A model generated the notes under the pieces. The model saw only the letters and a list, made by a program, of their open reading frames with translations, had not been told where the DNA came from and made no database searches. This document shows positions 44,638-56,265 of a stretch of DNA of 64,000 nucleotides, in pieces. Source of the DNA: Bufo bufo (Eukaryota > Chordata > Amphibia > Anura > Bufonidae); the NCBI RefSeq assembly GCF_905171765.1, contig NC_053390.1:501371336-501435335 (forward strand). Direction: 5' to 3'. Position numbers and translations under genes: made by a program. Within the stretch, counting starts at the first letter, position 1. Each line of letters begins with the position of its first letter.

Positions 44638-45426
44638 TGTAACATCAAGGGCACCAAACCTGATACTAGGCAGGAGCCCAAAGTCCAGGGTGTACCCCAA
44701 GGGAAGAAAGGGTGCTCCCTCCATTTATCTCAGGGTCCATGGAGAGCCGGGGTGAGGGCTGTCACCATGAATGAATACCACTACCACGATCATAGATCGC
44801 ACTATCACTCCTCCCATCTTCACCGCCATTCTACATGGTAACACACTGCTCAGCTATTAAAACAAAAGGAGTGCGAGCACTACTCGTAGTAGTGTGTATT
44901 GGGGGTCATACAAAATGTAAAAGATGATTGTTTTGTACAATACTCCAGCCATCTATTATAAAACAAGGTAGTAGACATAAAGCTGTATGGGCCAGACATC
45001 TAGCCAGTAAATGTGTCTGCACAGCTATGGAGTGCATTTGAGTGCATCAAATGTGAGGGTTACTGTTAGGAGTAAATGACGGAGAGTTAGATTAGGGGAT
45101 GTAATTAGTGAAAGATTTGGATTATGGAGGATTGGTGGTCTGGCAGAATAGAGAATGTGGGTTAGATGGTAGACAAATATGGAAGGTGCAACAATCTGGG
45201 TGTAGGGAATATGTTGCCTAACAGCCCCAATCTTTTTAATGAAGTTGTTAAGCAGTCAGTCTCTAGCAGCCAGTCTATTTCACACAGTAAGGAAATGTTT
45301 GCACCGCCCAGTATTTAAATTGGAGCCTCAAGTTGCCACATATCAAATATGCAGAAAAAGAAAAGTGTATGTGGTAGAAGCAGACAGTCTCATTCAAAAT
45401 ATAAAGCGTGCGACCCCTGAGACTCG
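44638..45426. other. Unassigned, contains a short His-rich open frame
   Basis: No repeat recognised over most of it. An ATG at 44768 opens a short histidine-rich peptide (NEYHYHDHRSHYHSSH) that stops at 44841 after CATGGTAAC, where GTAAC could act as a weak donor. No acceptor or family match, so not called as a gene. Confidence 0.3.
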
Positions 45427-46273
45427 TTAAAGTGGTTGTTCAAGATTTTTTTTGGTATAAAGCAAGAAATGGGGTTAGTCAGCATATCCCAGTAGGTAGG
45501 TGCATGTCGCTATTACTGAAAGCACGAAAGCAAAAACAAACACAATGCAACAATACTCTGCAAACACAAATAATTAAGTAAATAAAATCCATACTCGCTA
45601 TACAAAATGTACTAAGGTTACATTATAAATGTAAGATTTTTGGCAAATACACTTTGTACAAAATTATTTATGTCCTGGTGCCATAATGGCCTCCAATAAG
45701 TGCAGGGATAGCAGGAATTTAATGGAGGCCAGTATGGCACCAGCGGAGGTAGTATTTAGTGTAGGTTCCTGTCCTAAAGAGATCACCTTGTCGTTGGCGG
45801 ACAGGCACAACATTTTTTGTACAAAACGTATTTGCCAAGAATCTCATATTTATAATGTAACATTAGTACATTTTCTATAGTGAGTATGGTGCTATTATAT
45901 TTACTTTATTATTTGTGTTTGCAGAATGCTTTTGCATTGTCTCTTTTTTCATATTTTGTTTTTCTATATCTGGTTCCCCCATCCATAGTCACTTGTTCCC
46001 CACCTCGGTTCTAGATCACTAACTCTCAGTCTCCTTCTGTCAACCTCCACAGAAATGGGGTCACGTGCACAGTGACTAGCCTCAACGGTGTCCCCAAGCT
46101 GATGTGCCGCTTGGGAAGACATCACTGCTGAGGCCAGTCATTGGCTGCAGCAGCGCTTGTGACCAAGTCTGTGCAAAAGTTGACAGAGGGGGATCAGAAG
46201 TCCAGTGAAGACAGCCAGGGAGCCAGAACAGAGCTGCGGTGACAAGGTGAGTATGGATGCACAACCCCTTTAG
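45427..46273. mobile_element. T2-type foldback MITE
   Basis: Left end TTAAAGTGGTTGTTC (45427), right end GCACAACCCCTTTAG (to 46273, last A changed to G). Long complementary arms: AAATGTACTAAGGTTACATT / AATGTAACATTAGTACATTT, GGCAAATACACTTTGTACAAAA / TTTTGTACAAAACGTATTTGCC in diverged form, and TGCAAACACAAATAATTAAG / CTTTATTATTTGTGTTTGCA. The centre is near 45735. A piece of this family also lies in the hAT at 32915-33050. Confidence 0.8.
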
Positions 46274-46544
46274 GTACACAGCTATTTTCTTTTTGTGTCA
46301 CTTTGGCTCTCTACAAAACACAATCTTCTAGTCCTCCCAAAGCACCAGCCTATATGAGCTCACACGATCCCGGCCACCAGAAAGGCCAGCACTTTTTCCT
46401 ATAGTGAACAACTACAGCCACCACTGATGGATTGCACGGTGGTCGTAACTATGGAAATGAGCAGTGTACAATGCGATGGAAAAATTAATCTAGCCAGCAA
46501 AGGAAGCAATATGGATAAAATCAATACTTGTATTAACTTAATGT
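46274..46544. other. Non-coding, unrecognised
   Basis: About 270 bp without recognisable features, between two T2-type MITEs. Confidence 0.35.
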
Positions 46545-46986
46545 TTATGATTGTATTTTACTCATTTTTGGCTAAAAATCATATTTTCAATTGGCCTTTA
46601 TAAAAAAAAGAGCCATTCTGTCTCCAAGGGTTAACAGTTTTTCTAGTTGTCTGAATGTTACTTTCCCTTTGTGCCAGTCATCTAATAACCCTTATCTCTA
46701 AATTACTAAGAGGTCATAAACACTTATTTAAGCCACATTCTTATTAGTGAGATAAGGATTGAGCTTTAATGAGTGTTTATAATGTCACAGAGCAGAGATA
46801 AGGAGCCCATCTGCTCCCAAGATGGCAGAAATGACAGAAAATCCACAAGCAGCTAGTAGAGTATGTCAATTTGTACACAAAAAAAATCTACATTTTTAAT
46901 AAAGACCAATTGAAAAAAATGATGTTTAGCTCACAATAAGTACAATGCAATAATAAAAAGCCTGAAAAGGTGTACATAGCCTTTAA
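46545..46986. mobile_element. T2-type MITE, GGCTATGTACACC subfamily
   Basis: Right end GGTGTACATAGCCTTTAA (to 46986). The arms are complementary across a centre near 46735 (GTCATAAACACTTATTTAAG / TAATGAGTGTTTATAATGTC). The left terminus is decayed and its position approximate. The same subfamily is present in the opposite order at 58311. Its final TTAA is also the first TTAA of the next element. Confidence 0.75.
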
Positions 46987-47402
46987 AGGGGTTTTCCCAT
47001 CTCCGACAATGGGTGCATATGGCTAGGATATGCCCCCATTGTCTGATGGGTGCGGGTCCTACCAAGAACACAGCAGGGAAAGGTGGTGGAGGGCGCACTG
47101 CGTATGCTTAGCCGCCCTCCATTAATTTCTATAGGGCCACAGAAAATAGCCGAGCATTGGCTCTTCTATTTCCGTCGGACCCGTAGAAATGAATAGAAGC
47201 AGTGGCCGCGCAAGTGCGGTGCGCTCCCATTCACTAACATGGGGAGAGTGCTTGGTGGTGGCCCGAGTTCCCAGGGTCCTCCAGCCACCCCTTTCCCCGC
47301 TCCGTTCTCAGTGTAGAGAACCTCTGGGACCCCCACCTATCAGACAATGGGGCATTTCCTAGCGATATACCCCCATTATCTCAGATGGGAAAACCCCTTT
47401 AA
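46983..47402. mobile_element. T2-type MITE, GGGGTTTTCCC subfamily
   Basis: 420 bp with clean ends: TTAAAGGGGTTTTCCCATCT (46983) and AGATGGGAAAACCCCTTTAA (to 47402), 20 of 20 complementary. Palindromic interior (GACAATGGGTGCATATGG / ATACCCCCATTATC, GTGCGGGTCC / GGACCCCCAC). No coding sequence. Confidence 0.92.
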
Positions 47403-48639
47403 TATACATGATAAATGCCACTTGCTAAAGTGAGACAACTCCTTCAAGTTTTCCAGGTGTTCTGTTTTCATTTTCCCATAGTGTAATCTAGAGAAAAAAG
47501 TGTAACAATTTAGAAAACCTAGGTCTGCGATTAAAGTTTATTAATCAAAAATGGTGAAAGATGTTTGATGTTATTAGGGTATAGTTACACATGGCAGATT
47601 TGTGGCACAAATTTATACGTCTGAAAATCAGTCATCTGGATGGTGTGAGCAGTAACTTAGTGTTCTGGGCATATAGTTATGTCTGAACTTCAAACGGACA
47701 CTGTTATCTGGACAGTATCACAGTTCCAGAAAACCAGCTGTCATCTGAGACTCCGGAACAACCGGCAAGGGGTCAGTCAGAGTGGTCCCGTCACCGATTT
47801 TTCTGATTTGTTGATCTGTATAGACTAACCATTCGGAACTTAACTCCGTGAAAAATGGCTCTGAGCACCTCTGTTTGTGTCAGAGTCTGTATCATAGTAC
47901 TGCCCCCTCAGTGAAAAAAATCTAATTAATCCCCTACAATTTGTAGTTTTTATTGATACCATTTTGGAGTCTGCGTGACTTTTTGATCACATTTTATAAA
48001 AAAATATTTGGGTAAGAGAAGCAATAAAAAAATGGCAAATCACACATTTTGACCATTCTTTCTGTTACGCCATTTTCCGTATTGGAATTTTTTTTCTATT
48101 TTAATAGTATGGGCGTTTTCGGTCGTGGTGATACCCATGATGTTTATATTTATTGTTATTTAGGTATTTATTTTTTGATTATACGGAAAGGCGGGTTGAT
48201 TTAAACTTTTTAATATTTTTTTTATTTCTTTTTAATTTTTTTAACTTAAAAAAAAAAAATTGTGATGATTTTGTGGCTCATATGTGAGCCTATAAATTAT
48301 GTTTGAAAATTTTTCATTTTGGTCTATCAGAGATTTTTAAAATGCCATTTGAACTTGATTTTGCTCATTTCTTATCCTGGCCTGCCATCTGGTGGCCAAA
48401 ATAAGAATTGCAGCGAGGCTGAAAGTGTTCAGTGCAAGTACCGATGCCCCAATTGGCCACACTGGGTATCGGTAGGAAGCTCGGAAGAGCAAGCTTCCGG
48501 GTTTTTGTGCATTTAGTGAGGTCACGGCATCTAAAGCATTTAATTACCGCAGTCGGCATTGTTGCTGGTCACGGTAATTAGCCACAGATCTCCGCTGTGT
48601 GAAACAGCAGAGATCTGCCGGCCATGGCACCCCCGTTAA
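47403..48639. other. Non-coding, partly repeat-like
   Basis: No gene. From about 47895 the TTTTGATCACATTTTAT and TGGTGATACCCATGATGTT strings resemble the CCCCTTAAGGAC family in reverse orientation but are more diverged. A hairpin CAGATCTCCGCTG / CAGCAGAGATCTG lies at 48585-48617. 47403-47890 is unrecognised. Confidence 0.4.
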
Positions 48640-49089
48640 ACAGAAGAAAATACGCCTTCTGAAGTTGCCCAGTCAGAATCCTGACCTCAACCCGATTGAG
48701 ATGCTGTGGCATGACCACAAGAAAGCGATTCACACCAGACATCCCAAGAATATTGCTGAACGAGGAATGGTCAAGAATTACTCCTGACCGTTGTGCACGT
48801 CTGATCTGCAACTACAGGAAAAGTTTGGTTGAAGTTATTGCTGCCAAAGAGGTTCAACCACTTATTAAATCCAAGGGTTCACATACTTTTTCCACCTGCA
48901 CTGTGAATGTTTACATGGTGTGTTCAATATAAACATGGTAACATTTCATTATTTGTGTGTTATTAGTTTAAGCAGACTGTGATTGTCTATTGTTGTGACT
49001 TAGATGAAAATCAGATTACATTTTATGACCTATTTGTGCAGAAATCTATATCATTCCAAAGGGTTCACATACTTTTTCTTGCAACTGTG
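48640..49089 (+). pseudogene. Tc1 transposase C-terminus and right end
   Basis: Reads SQNPDLNPIEMLWHDHKKAI (catalytic E region), HPKNIAE, then after a frameshift ITPDRCARLICNYRKSLVEV, followed by the 3' non-coding end and the terminal sequence GTTCACATACTTTTTCTTGCAACTG. Everything upstream of the C-terminus is missing, so it is a 5'-truncated Tc1 of a third family in this window. Confidence 0.85.
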
Positions 49090-50692
49090 TATATATATCC
49101 TTTTGACAAAATAAAGGGGAAAAAAAAGAAAAATAGACATATTGGGTATCACCGCATCCGAATCGACTGGCTCTATAAAAATATCACACGACCTAACTGC
49201 TCAGGTGAACACCGTAAATTTTTTTAAAATAGTAACTGTGCTAAATAAACCATTCTTCTGTCACCTTACATCACTAAAAGTGCAACACCAAGCGATCAAA
49301 AAGGCGTCTACCCCCCAAAATTGTACCAATCTAACCGTCACCTCATCCCGCAAAAAATGAGCCCCTACCTAAGACAATGACCCAAAAAATAAAAAAAACT
49401 ATGTCTCAGAATATGGAGACACTAAAACATCTTTTTTTTTGTTTCAAAAATGCTGTTTTTGTGTAAAACTTAACTAAATAAATAAAAGTAGGTATTGCCG
49501 CGTCGTAACAACCTACTTTATAAAAATACCACATGACCTAACCCCTTAGGTGACCACCTTAAAAAAATAAAAATAAAAACGGTGTCAAAAAAGCTATTTT
49601 TTGTAATTTTACATCACAAAAAGTATAATAGCAAGCGATCAAAAAGTCATATGCACCCCAAAATAGTGCCAATCAAACAATCATGTCATCCCGCAAAAAT
49701 GATACCCTACCTAAGACAATCGCCCAAAAACTGAAAAACCTATAGTTCTCAGAATATGGAGACACTAAAACATAATTTTTCTTTTGTTTAAAAAATATTA
49801 TTGTATAAAACTTCAATAAATAAATGTATACATATTAGGTATTGCCATGTCTGTAACGACCGGCTCTATAAAGATATCATATGAACTAACCCCTCAGATG
49901 AACACTGTCAAAAAAAAAAACGGCTACAAAAACATTTTTTTGTCTCCTTACTAAATCCATCACTAAAAGTGCAACACCAAACGATCAAAAGGCATATGCC
50001 CCCCAAAATAGTACCAACCGTCACCTGATCCCGCAAAAAATTAGCCCCTACCGAAGACAATCACCCAAAAAATAAAAAAACTATGGCTCTCAGACTATAG
50101 AGACACAAAAACATAATTTAAAAAAAAAAAAATGATATCATTGTGTAAAACTTACATAAATAAAAAAAAGTAGGTATATTGGGTATCTCCACGTCCGTAA
50201 TAACCTGCTCTATAAAAATATCACATGACTAACCCCTCAGATGATTACCATAAAAAAATAAAGTGTCAAAAAAGCTATTTTTTGTCACCTTACATCGCAA
50301 AAAGCGATCAAAAAGTCATATGCACCCTATAATAGTACCAATCAAACCGTCATCTCATCCCGAAAAAAAATGAGCCCCTACACAAGACAGTCGCTCAAAA
50401 AATAAAAAATAAACTACAGCTTTCAGAATGTGGAGACATTCAAAAATGCTTTGTTATGTAAAACTGAAACAAACAACAAAAAAGTTGTCATATTTGGTAT
50501 TGTCGCGTCCTTAACAGCCTGCTCTATAAAAATACCACAATATCTAACCTGTCAGATGAATGTTGTAAATAGCAAAAAATAAACTGCCAAAACAGCAATT
50601 TTTTGTTACCTTGCCTCACAAAAAGGGTAATATAGAGCAACAAAAAATCAGATGTACCCTAAAATAGTACCAAAAAAACTGCCACCCTATAG
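49090..50692 (+). mobile_element. CCCCTTAAGGAC-family outer copy, left part
   Basis: Five tandem units of ~340 bp starting near 49133, 49487, 49828, 50170 and 50488, each with TATTRGGTATYRC, CTCTATAAAAATAYCACA, TCACCTTACATC-like and GCGATCAAAAAGTCATATGC-like parts. The left terminus is missing (the Tc1 fragment abuts). At 50692 (CTGCCACCCTAT) it is cut by the 3' end of the CR1 LINE and continues at about 56266. Confidence 0.88.
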
Positions 50693-50784
50693 AAACATAG
50701 AAACATAGAATGTGTCGGCAGATAAGAACCATTTGGCCCATCTAGTCTGCTCAATATACTGAATACTATGGATAGCCCCCGGCC

Positions 50785-50983
50785 CTATCTTATATGAAGG
50801 ATGGCCTTGTGCCTATCCCATGCATGCTTAAACCCCTTCACTGTATTTGCAGCTACCACTTCTGCAGGAAGGCTATTCCATGCATCCACTACTCTCTCAG
50901 TAAAGTAATACTTCCTTATATTACTTTTAAACCTTTGCCCCTCTAATTTAAAACTGTGTCCTCTTGTGGTAGTTTTTCTTCTT
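50785..50983 (-). pseudogene. CR1 ORF C-terminal segment
   Basis: Continues the CR1 protein on the far side of the nested element: RRKTTTRGHSFKLEGQRFKS, FTERVVDAWNSLPAEVV, then FKHAWDRHKAILHIR and a TAG at 50785-50787. It is in frame and undamaged. Both halves are open, and the break falls at a single TTAA. Confidence 0.93.
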
Positions 50984-50987
50984 TTAA

Positions 50988-53900
50988 CCCCTTAAGGACA
51001 TAGGACGTACCGGTACGCCCTATTTCCCGAGTCCTTAAGGACACAGGACGTACCGGTACGTCCTGACTTAAAATCTGTATTCCGGCGCCCGAGGGGTTAA
51101 ACGGAACGGGATTTCGGCTGAAATCCTTCAGCCGGCATCCTGTGACAACGCCAGGGGGGGTCATGTGACCCCCCCGTGTCGGCGATCGCAGCAAACCGCA
51201 GGTCAATTCAGACCTGCGGTTTGCTGCGCTTTTTGCAGTTTCTGATCCCCGCGGTCCCTGACCGCGGCGATCAGAAACTTTAGAGTGGCTAAAATCTATA
51301 TTTTTCACCCCCCCCTGCACCCCTGCATGATTTGATGCCGGCGGGTGGTGTGGGGGGGGTGTCGCATGCGGTGGGGGCGTTGCGGGAGGCGGGCGGTGCG
51401 GCAGGCGGGATCGCGATCCCCCGCCCGCCTCCCCATGAATGATCGTTGGCTTCTAGTGGGTATACCAGGGTGCCAGCACATTGCTGGCACCCTGGTATAA
51501 ACGGCTGACATCTGTGCAGATGTCAGCCGTTTAACCCTTTCCATACCGCGGTCCGTACGGACCGCTGTATGGAAAAAGTTAACTGTCATCGGTCAGGGAG
51601 CTCCCTCCCTCTCCATCGGGGGGCTGCTGTGCCTTTGCAGCCCCCCGATGGAGAGGGAGAGAGCCCCCAGAGAGCCCCCCTCAGCCCTGTGCTTACCCTT
51701 CCCCGTCTGCGAAGTTCTGAGCAGACGGGGAGGGTTCCCATGGCAACAGGACGCCTGCTCAGGCGTCCTGCTGTCCATGGTGCTGAACGGATCTATGCTG
51801 AAAGCATAGATCTGTTCAGTGTAAGTAAAATACAGTACAGAACAATATATATTGTACTGTACTGTATTATACAGACATCAGACCCACTGGATCTTCAAGA
51901 ACCAAGCGGGTCTGGGTCAAAAAAATGTAAAAAAAAGTGAAAAAAGTTAAGATAAAAAAAAATAACATTTATCACTGAATAAAAATTTAAAAAATAAAAT
52001 AAACTACACATATTAGGTATCGCCGCGTCCGTAACGACCTGATCTATAAAATGGTCATGTTACTTTCCCCGCACGGTGAACGCCATAAAAATAAAAAAAT
52101 AAAAACTATGAGAAAATTGAAATTTTGCCCACCTTACTTCACAAAAAAGGTAATAAAAGTGATCAAAAAAGTCGCATGTACGCCAAAATAGTACCAATCA
52201 AACCGTCATCTCATCCCGCAAAAAATGAGACCCTACTCAAGATAATCGCCCAAAAGCTGAAAAAACTATGGCTCTTAGACTATGGAAACACTAAAACATG
52301 ATTTTTTTTTGTTTCAAAAATGAAATCATTGTGTAAAACTTACATAAATAAAAAAAAAGTATACATATTAGGTATCGCCGCGTCCGTATCGACCGGCTCT
52401 ATAAAAATATCACATGACCTAACCCCTCAGATGACCACCGTAAAAAAATAAAAATAAAAACAGTGTAAAAAAAAGCCATTTTTTGCCATCTTACGTCACA
52501 AAAAGTGTAATAGCAAGCGATCAAAAAGTCATATGCACCCCAAAATAGTGCCAATCAAACCGTCATCTCATCCCGCAAAAAATGAGACCCTACTCAAGAT
52601 AATCGCCCAAAAACTGAAAAAACTATGGCTCTTAGACTATGGAGACACTAAAACATTTTTTTGGTTTTAAAAATGAAGTTATTGTATAAAACTTACATAA
52701 ATAAAAAAAATGTATACATATTAGGTACCGCCGCATCCGTGACAACCTGCTCTATAAAATTACCACATGATCTAACCTGTCAGATGAATGTTGTAAATAA
52801 CAAAAAAAAAAAACGTGCCAAAAAAGCTATTTCTTGTTACCTTGCTGCACAAAAAGTGTAATATAGAGCAACCAAAAATCATATGTACCCTAAACTAGTA
52901 CCAACAAAACTGCCACCCTATCCCGTAGTTTCTAAAATGGAGTCACTTTTTTGGAGTTTCCACTCTAGGGGTGCATCAGGGGGGCTTCAAATGGGACATG
53001 GTGTCAAAAAAACAGTCCAGCAAAGCCTGCCTTCCAAAAACCGTATGGCATTCCTTTCCTTCTGCGCCCTGCCGTGTGCCCGTACAGCGGTTTACGAACA
53101 CATATGGGGTGTTTCTGTAAACTACAGAATCAGGGCCATAAATAATGAGTTTTGTTTGGCTGTTAACCCTTGCTTTGTAACTGGAAAAAAAATATTAAAA
53201 TGGAAAATCTGCCAAAAATTTGAAATTTTGAAATTGTGTCTCTATTTTCCATTAAATCTTGTGCAACACCTAAAGGGTTAACAACGTTTGTAAAATCAGT
53301 TTTGAATACCTTGAAGGGTGTAGTTTCTTAGATGGGGTCACTTTTATGGAGTTTCTACTCTAGGGGTGCATCAGGGGGGCTTCAAATGGGACATGGTGTC
53401 AAAAAAACAGTCCAGCAAAATCAGCCTTCCAAAAACCAAACGGCGCACCTTTCACTCTGCGCCCTGCTGTGTGGCCGTACAGTAGTTTACGGCCACATAT
53501 GGGGTGTTTCTGTAAACAGCAGAGTCAGGGCAATAAAGATACAGTCTTGTTTGGCTGTTAACCCTTGCTTTGTTAGTGGAAAAAATGGGTTAAAATTGAA
53601 AATTAGGCAAAAAAATGAAATTCTCAAATTTCATCCCCATTTGCCAATAACTCTTGTGCAACACCTAAAGGGTTAACGACGTATGTAAAATCAGTTTTGA
53701 ATACCTTGAGGGGTGTAGTTTCTTAGATGGGGTCACTTTTAGGGAGTTTCTCCTCTAGGGGTGCATCAGGGGGCTTCAAATGGGACATGGTGTCAAAAAA
53801 CCAGTCCATAAAAATCAGCCCTCCAAAAACAAAACGGCGCACCTTTCACTCTACGCCCTACTGTGTGCCCGTACAGTAGTTTACGGCCACATATGGGGTG

Positions 53901-54625
53901 TTTCTGTAAACGGCAGAGTCAGGGCAATAAAGATACAATCTTGTTTGGCTGTTAACCCTTGCTTTGTTAGTGGAAAAAATGTGTTAAAATGAAAAATTTG
54001 ACAAAAAAATTAAATTCTCAAATTTCCTCACCATTTGCCAATAACTCTTGTGCAACACCTAAAGGGTTAATAATGTATGCAAAATCAGTTTTGAATACCT
54101 TGAGGGGTGTAGTTTCTTAGATGGGGTCATTTTTGGGTGGTTTCTATTATGTAAGCCTCGCAAATCGACTTCAGACCTGAACTGGTCCCTAAAAATTGAG
54201 TTTTTGTAAATTTCTGAAAAATTTCAAGATTTGCTTCTAAACTTCTAAGCCTTATAACATCCCCAAAAAATAAAATATCATTCCCAAAACAATTCAAACA
54301 TGAAGTAGACATATGGGGAATGTAAAGTCATCACAATTTTTTGGGGTATTACTATGTATTACAGAAGTAGAGAAACTGAAACTTTGAAATTTGCAAATTT
54401 TTCCAAATTTTTGGTAAATTAGGTATTTTTTTGTGCAAAAAAAAATAATTTTTTTGACTTCATTTTACCAGTGTCATGAAGTACAATATGTGACGAAAAA
54501 ACAATCTCAGAACGGCCTGGATAAGTCAAAGCGTTTTAAAGTTATTAGCACTTAAAGTGACACTGGTCAGATTTCCAAAAAATGGCCTGGTCCTTAAGGT
54601 GAAAATGAGCCCGGTCCTTAAGGGG
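50988..54625 (+). mobile_element. Complete CCCCTTAAGGAC-family element (TTAA duplication)
   Basis: 3638 bp, ends CCCCTTAAGGAC and GTCCTTAAGGGG, flanked by TTAA (50984-50987 and 54626-54629) within CR1 coding sequence that is continuous without it. Plan: a ~50-bp terminal direct repeat (GGACGTACCGGTACG at about 51004 and 51048); a hairpin array 51154-51867; three ~355-bp units from 52010, 52366 and 52721; ~3.5 units of ~390 bp from 52925, 53324, 53709 and 54108; and a tail with CAGTGTCATGAAGTACAATA. No transposase. TTAA targeting and CCCC..GGGG ends suggest mobilisation by a piggyBac- or Kolobok-type transposase, which is an inference. Confidence 0.92.
51154..51867. repeat. Serial hairpin array inside the element
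   Basis: At least nine stem-loops in ~700 bp: 51154-51175 (GGGGGGGTCA stem); 51188-51227 (17-bp perfect stem GCAGCAAACCGCAGGTC); 51238-51278 (19 bp, one mismatch); 51461-51499 (18-bp perfect TATACCAGGGTGCCAGCA); 51501-51530 (14-bp perfect); 51541-51572; 51607-51657 (21-bp perfect stem); 51700-51731; 51756-51772 (CAGGACGCCTG); 51786-51818; and 51831-51866. Each stem is a different sequence. The loops are 2-9 bp. Confidence 0.93.
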
Positions 54626-54629
54626 TTAA

Positions 54630-56262
54630 ATATGCTCTCCTCCTTTACCGAGTTGATTCCCTTTATGTATTTAAAAGTTTCTATCATATCCCCTCTGTCT
54701 CTTCTTTCTTCCAAGCTATACATATTAAGGTCCTTTAACCTTTCCTGGTAAGTTTTATCCTGCAATCCATGTACTAGTTTAGTAGCTCTTCTCTGAACTC
54801 TCTCTAGAGTATCTATATCCTTCTGGAGATATGGCCTCCAGTACTGCGCACAATACTCCAAGTGAGGTCTCACCAGTGTTCTGTACAGCGGCATAAGCAC
54901 TTCACTCTTTCTACTGCTTATACCTCTCCCTATACATCCAAGCATTCTGCTGGCATTTCGTGCTGCTCTATTACATTGTCTTCCCACCTTTAAGTCTTCT
55001 GAAATAATTACTCCTAAATCCCTTTCCTCAGATACTGAGGTCAGGACTGTGTCAAATATTCTATATTCTGCCTTTGGGTTTTTACGCCCCAGGTGCATTA
55101 TCTTGCAGTTATCCACATTAAATTTCAGTTTCCAGAGTTCTGACCATTCTTCTAGTTTTCCTAAATCCTTTTCCATTTGGCGTTTCCCTCCAGGAACATC
55201 AACCCTGTTACCTATCTTTGTGTCATCAGCAAAAAGACAAACCTTACCAGCGAGGCCTTTTGCAATATCACTTATGAAGATATTAAACAAAATCGGTCCC
55301 AGTACAGATCCCTGTGGAACCCCACTGGTAACATGACCTTGTTTTGAATGTTCTCCATTGACTACCACCCTCTGTTGTCTGTCACTCAGCCACTGCCTAA
55401 TCCACTCAACAATATGGGAGTCCATGCTCAATGACTGCAGTTTATTGATAAGTCTTCTATGTGGGACAGTGTCAAAAGCCTTACTAAAATCTAGATATGC
55501 GATGTCAACTGCACCTCCACCGTCTATTATTTTATTCACCCAGTCAAAAAAATCTATAAGATTTGTTTGACATGATCTCCCTGAAGTAAACCCATGTTGT
55601 TTTTCATCTTGCAATCCATGGGATTTTAGATGTTCCACAATCCTATCCTTTAATAGGGTTTCCATTAATTTGCCTACTATTGATGTCAGACTCACTGGTC
55701 TATAGTTGCTCGATTCCTCCCTACTACCTTTCTTGTGAATGGGCACGACATTAGCCAATTTCCAATCTTCCGGGACGACTCCTGTTACTAATGATTGGTT
55801 AAATAAATCTGTTAACGGTTTTGCCAGCTCACCACTAAGCTCTTTTAATAATTTTGGGTGTATCTCATCAGGCCCCTGTGACTTATTTGTCTTCACCTTA
55901 GACATCAAACTTAGAACATCTTCCTCTGTAAAGATACATGCATCAAATGATTTATTAGTCATCCTTTCTAGTGGAGGTCCTTCTCCTTTTTCTTTTGTAA
56001 AAACTGAACAGAAGTATTCATTAAGGCAGTCGGCTAGCCCTTTATTCTCTTCTACATACCTTCCGTCCTTTGTTTTTAATTTAGTTATTCCTTGTTTTAA
56101 TTTCCTTTTTTCATTTATATATCTGAAGAATGTCTTATCCCCTTTTTTCATAGACTGAGCTAGTTTTTCTTCTGCCTGCGCTTTAGAAGTTCTTATAACT
56201 TGCTTGGCCTCTCTCTGCCTAATCTTGTAGATTTCCTTATCTTCATTGCTCTGTTTTTTTTT
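54630..56262 (-). pseudogene. CR1 reverse transcriptase, interrupted and truncated
   Basis: Open reading through the whole RT region: linker (EKLAQSMKKGDKTFFRYINE), then motifs NYRPVSLTSIVGKLME, QHGFTSGRSCQTNLI, AYLDFSKAFDTVPHRRL, TSGVPQGSVLGPILFNIF and the catalytic LFADDTKIG, followed by LKFNVDNCKIMHLGRKNP and the C-terminal VRPHLEYCAQYWRPYL region. It ends at KEESIFN where the nested element begins. CR1 membership follows from the LDFSKAFDTV / FADDTK / CKIMHLGR set. The open frame extends upstream to 56511, but residues before about YKKKQSNEDKE come from the flanking repeat and are not LINE protein. The reading frame is otherwise undamaged, suggesting recent insertion. Confidence 0.93.
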
Positions 56263-56265
56263 ATA

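Larger units (their letters stand above)
50693..56265 (-). mobile_element. 5'-truncated CR1 LINE, split by a nested element
   Basis: Minus-strand LINE. The 3' tail is at 50693 (plus strand AGAAACATAGAAACATAGAA), the coding C-terminus at 50785-50983, a 3638-bp insertion at 50988-54625, and the rest of the reverse transcriptase ORF at 54630-56265. The endonuclease domain and 5' end are absent, as usual for CR1 copies. The target was the outer CCCCTTAAGGAC-family copy. Confidence 0.93.

Noticed and set aside
44768..44841. Histidine-rich coding exon
   Set aside because: Very short, weak possible donor, no acceptor, no recognised family.
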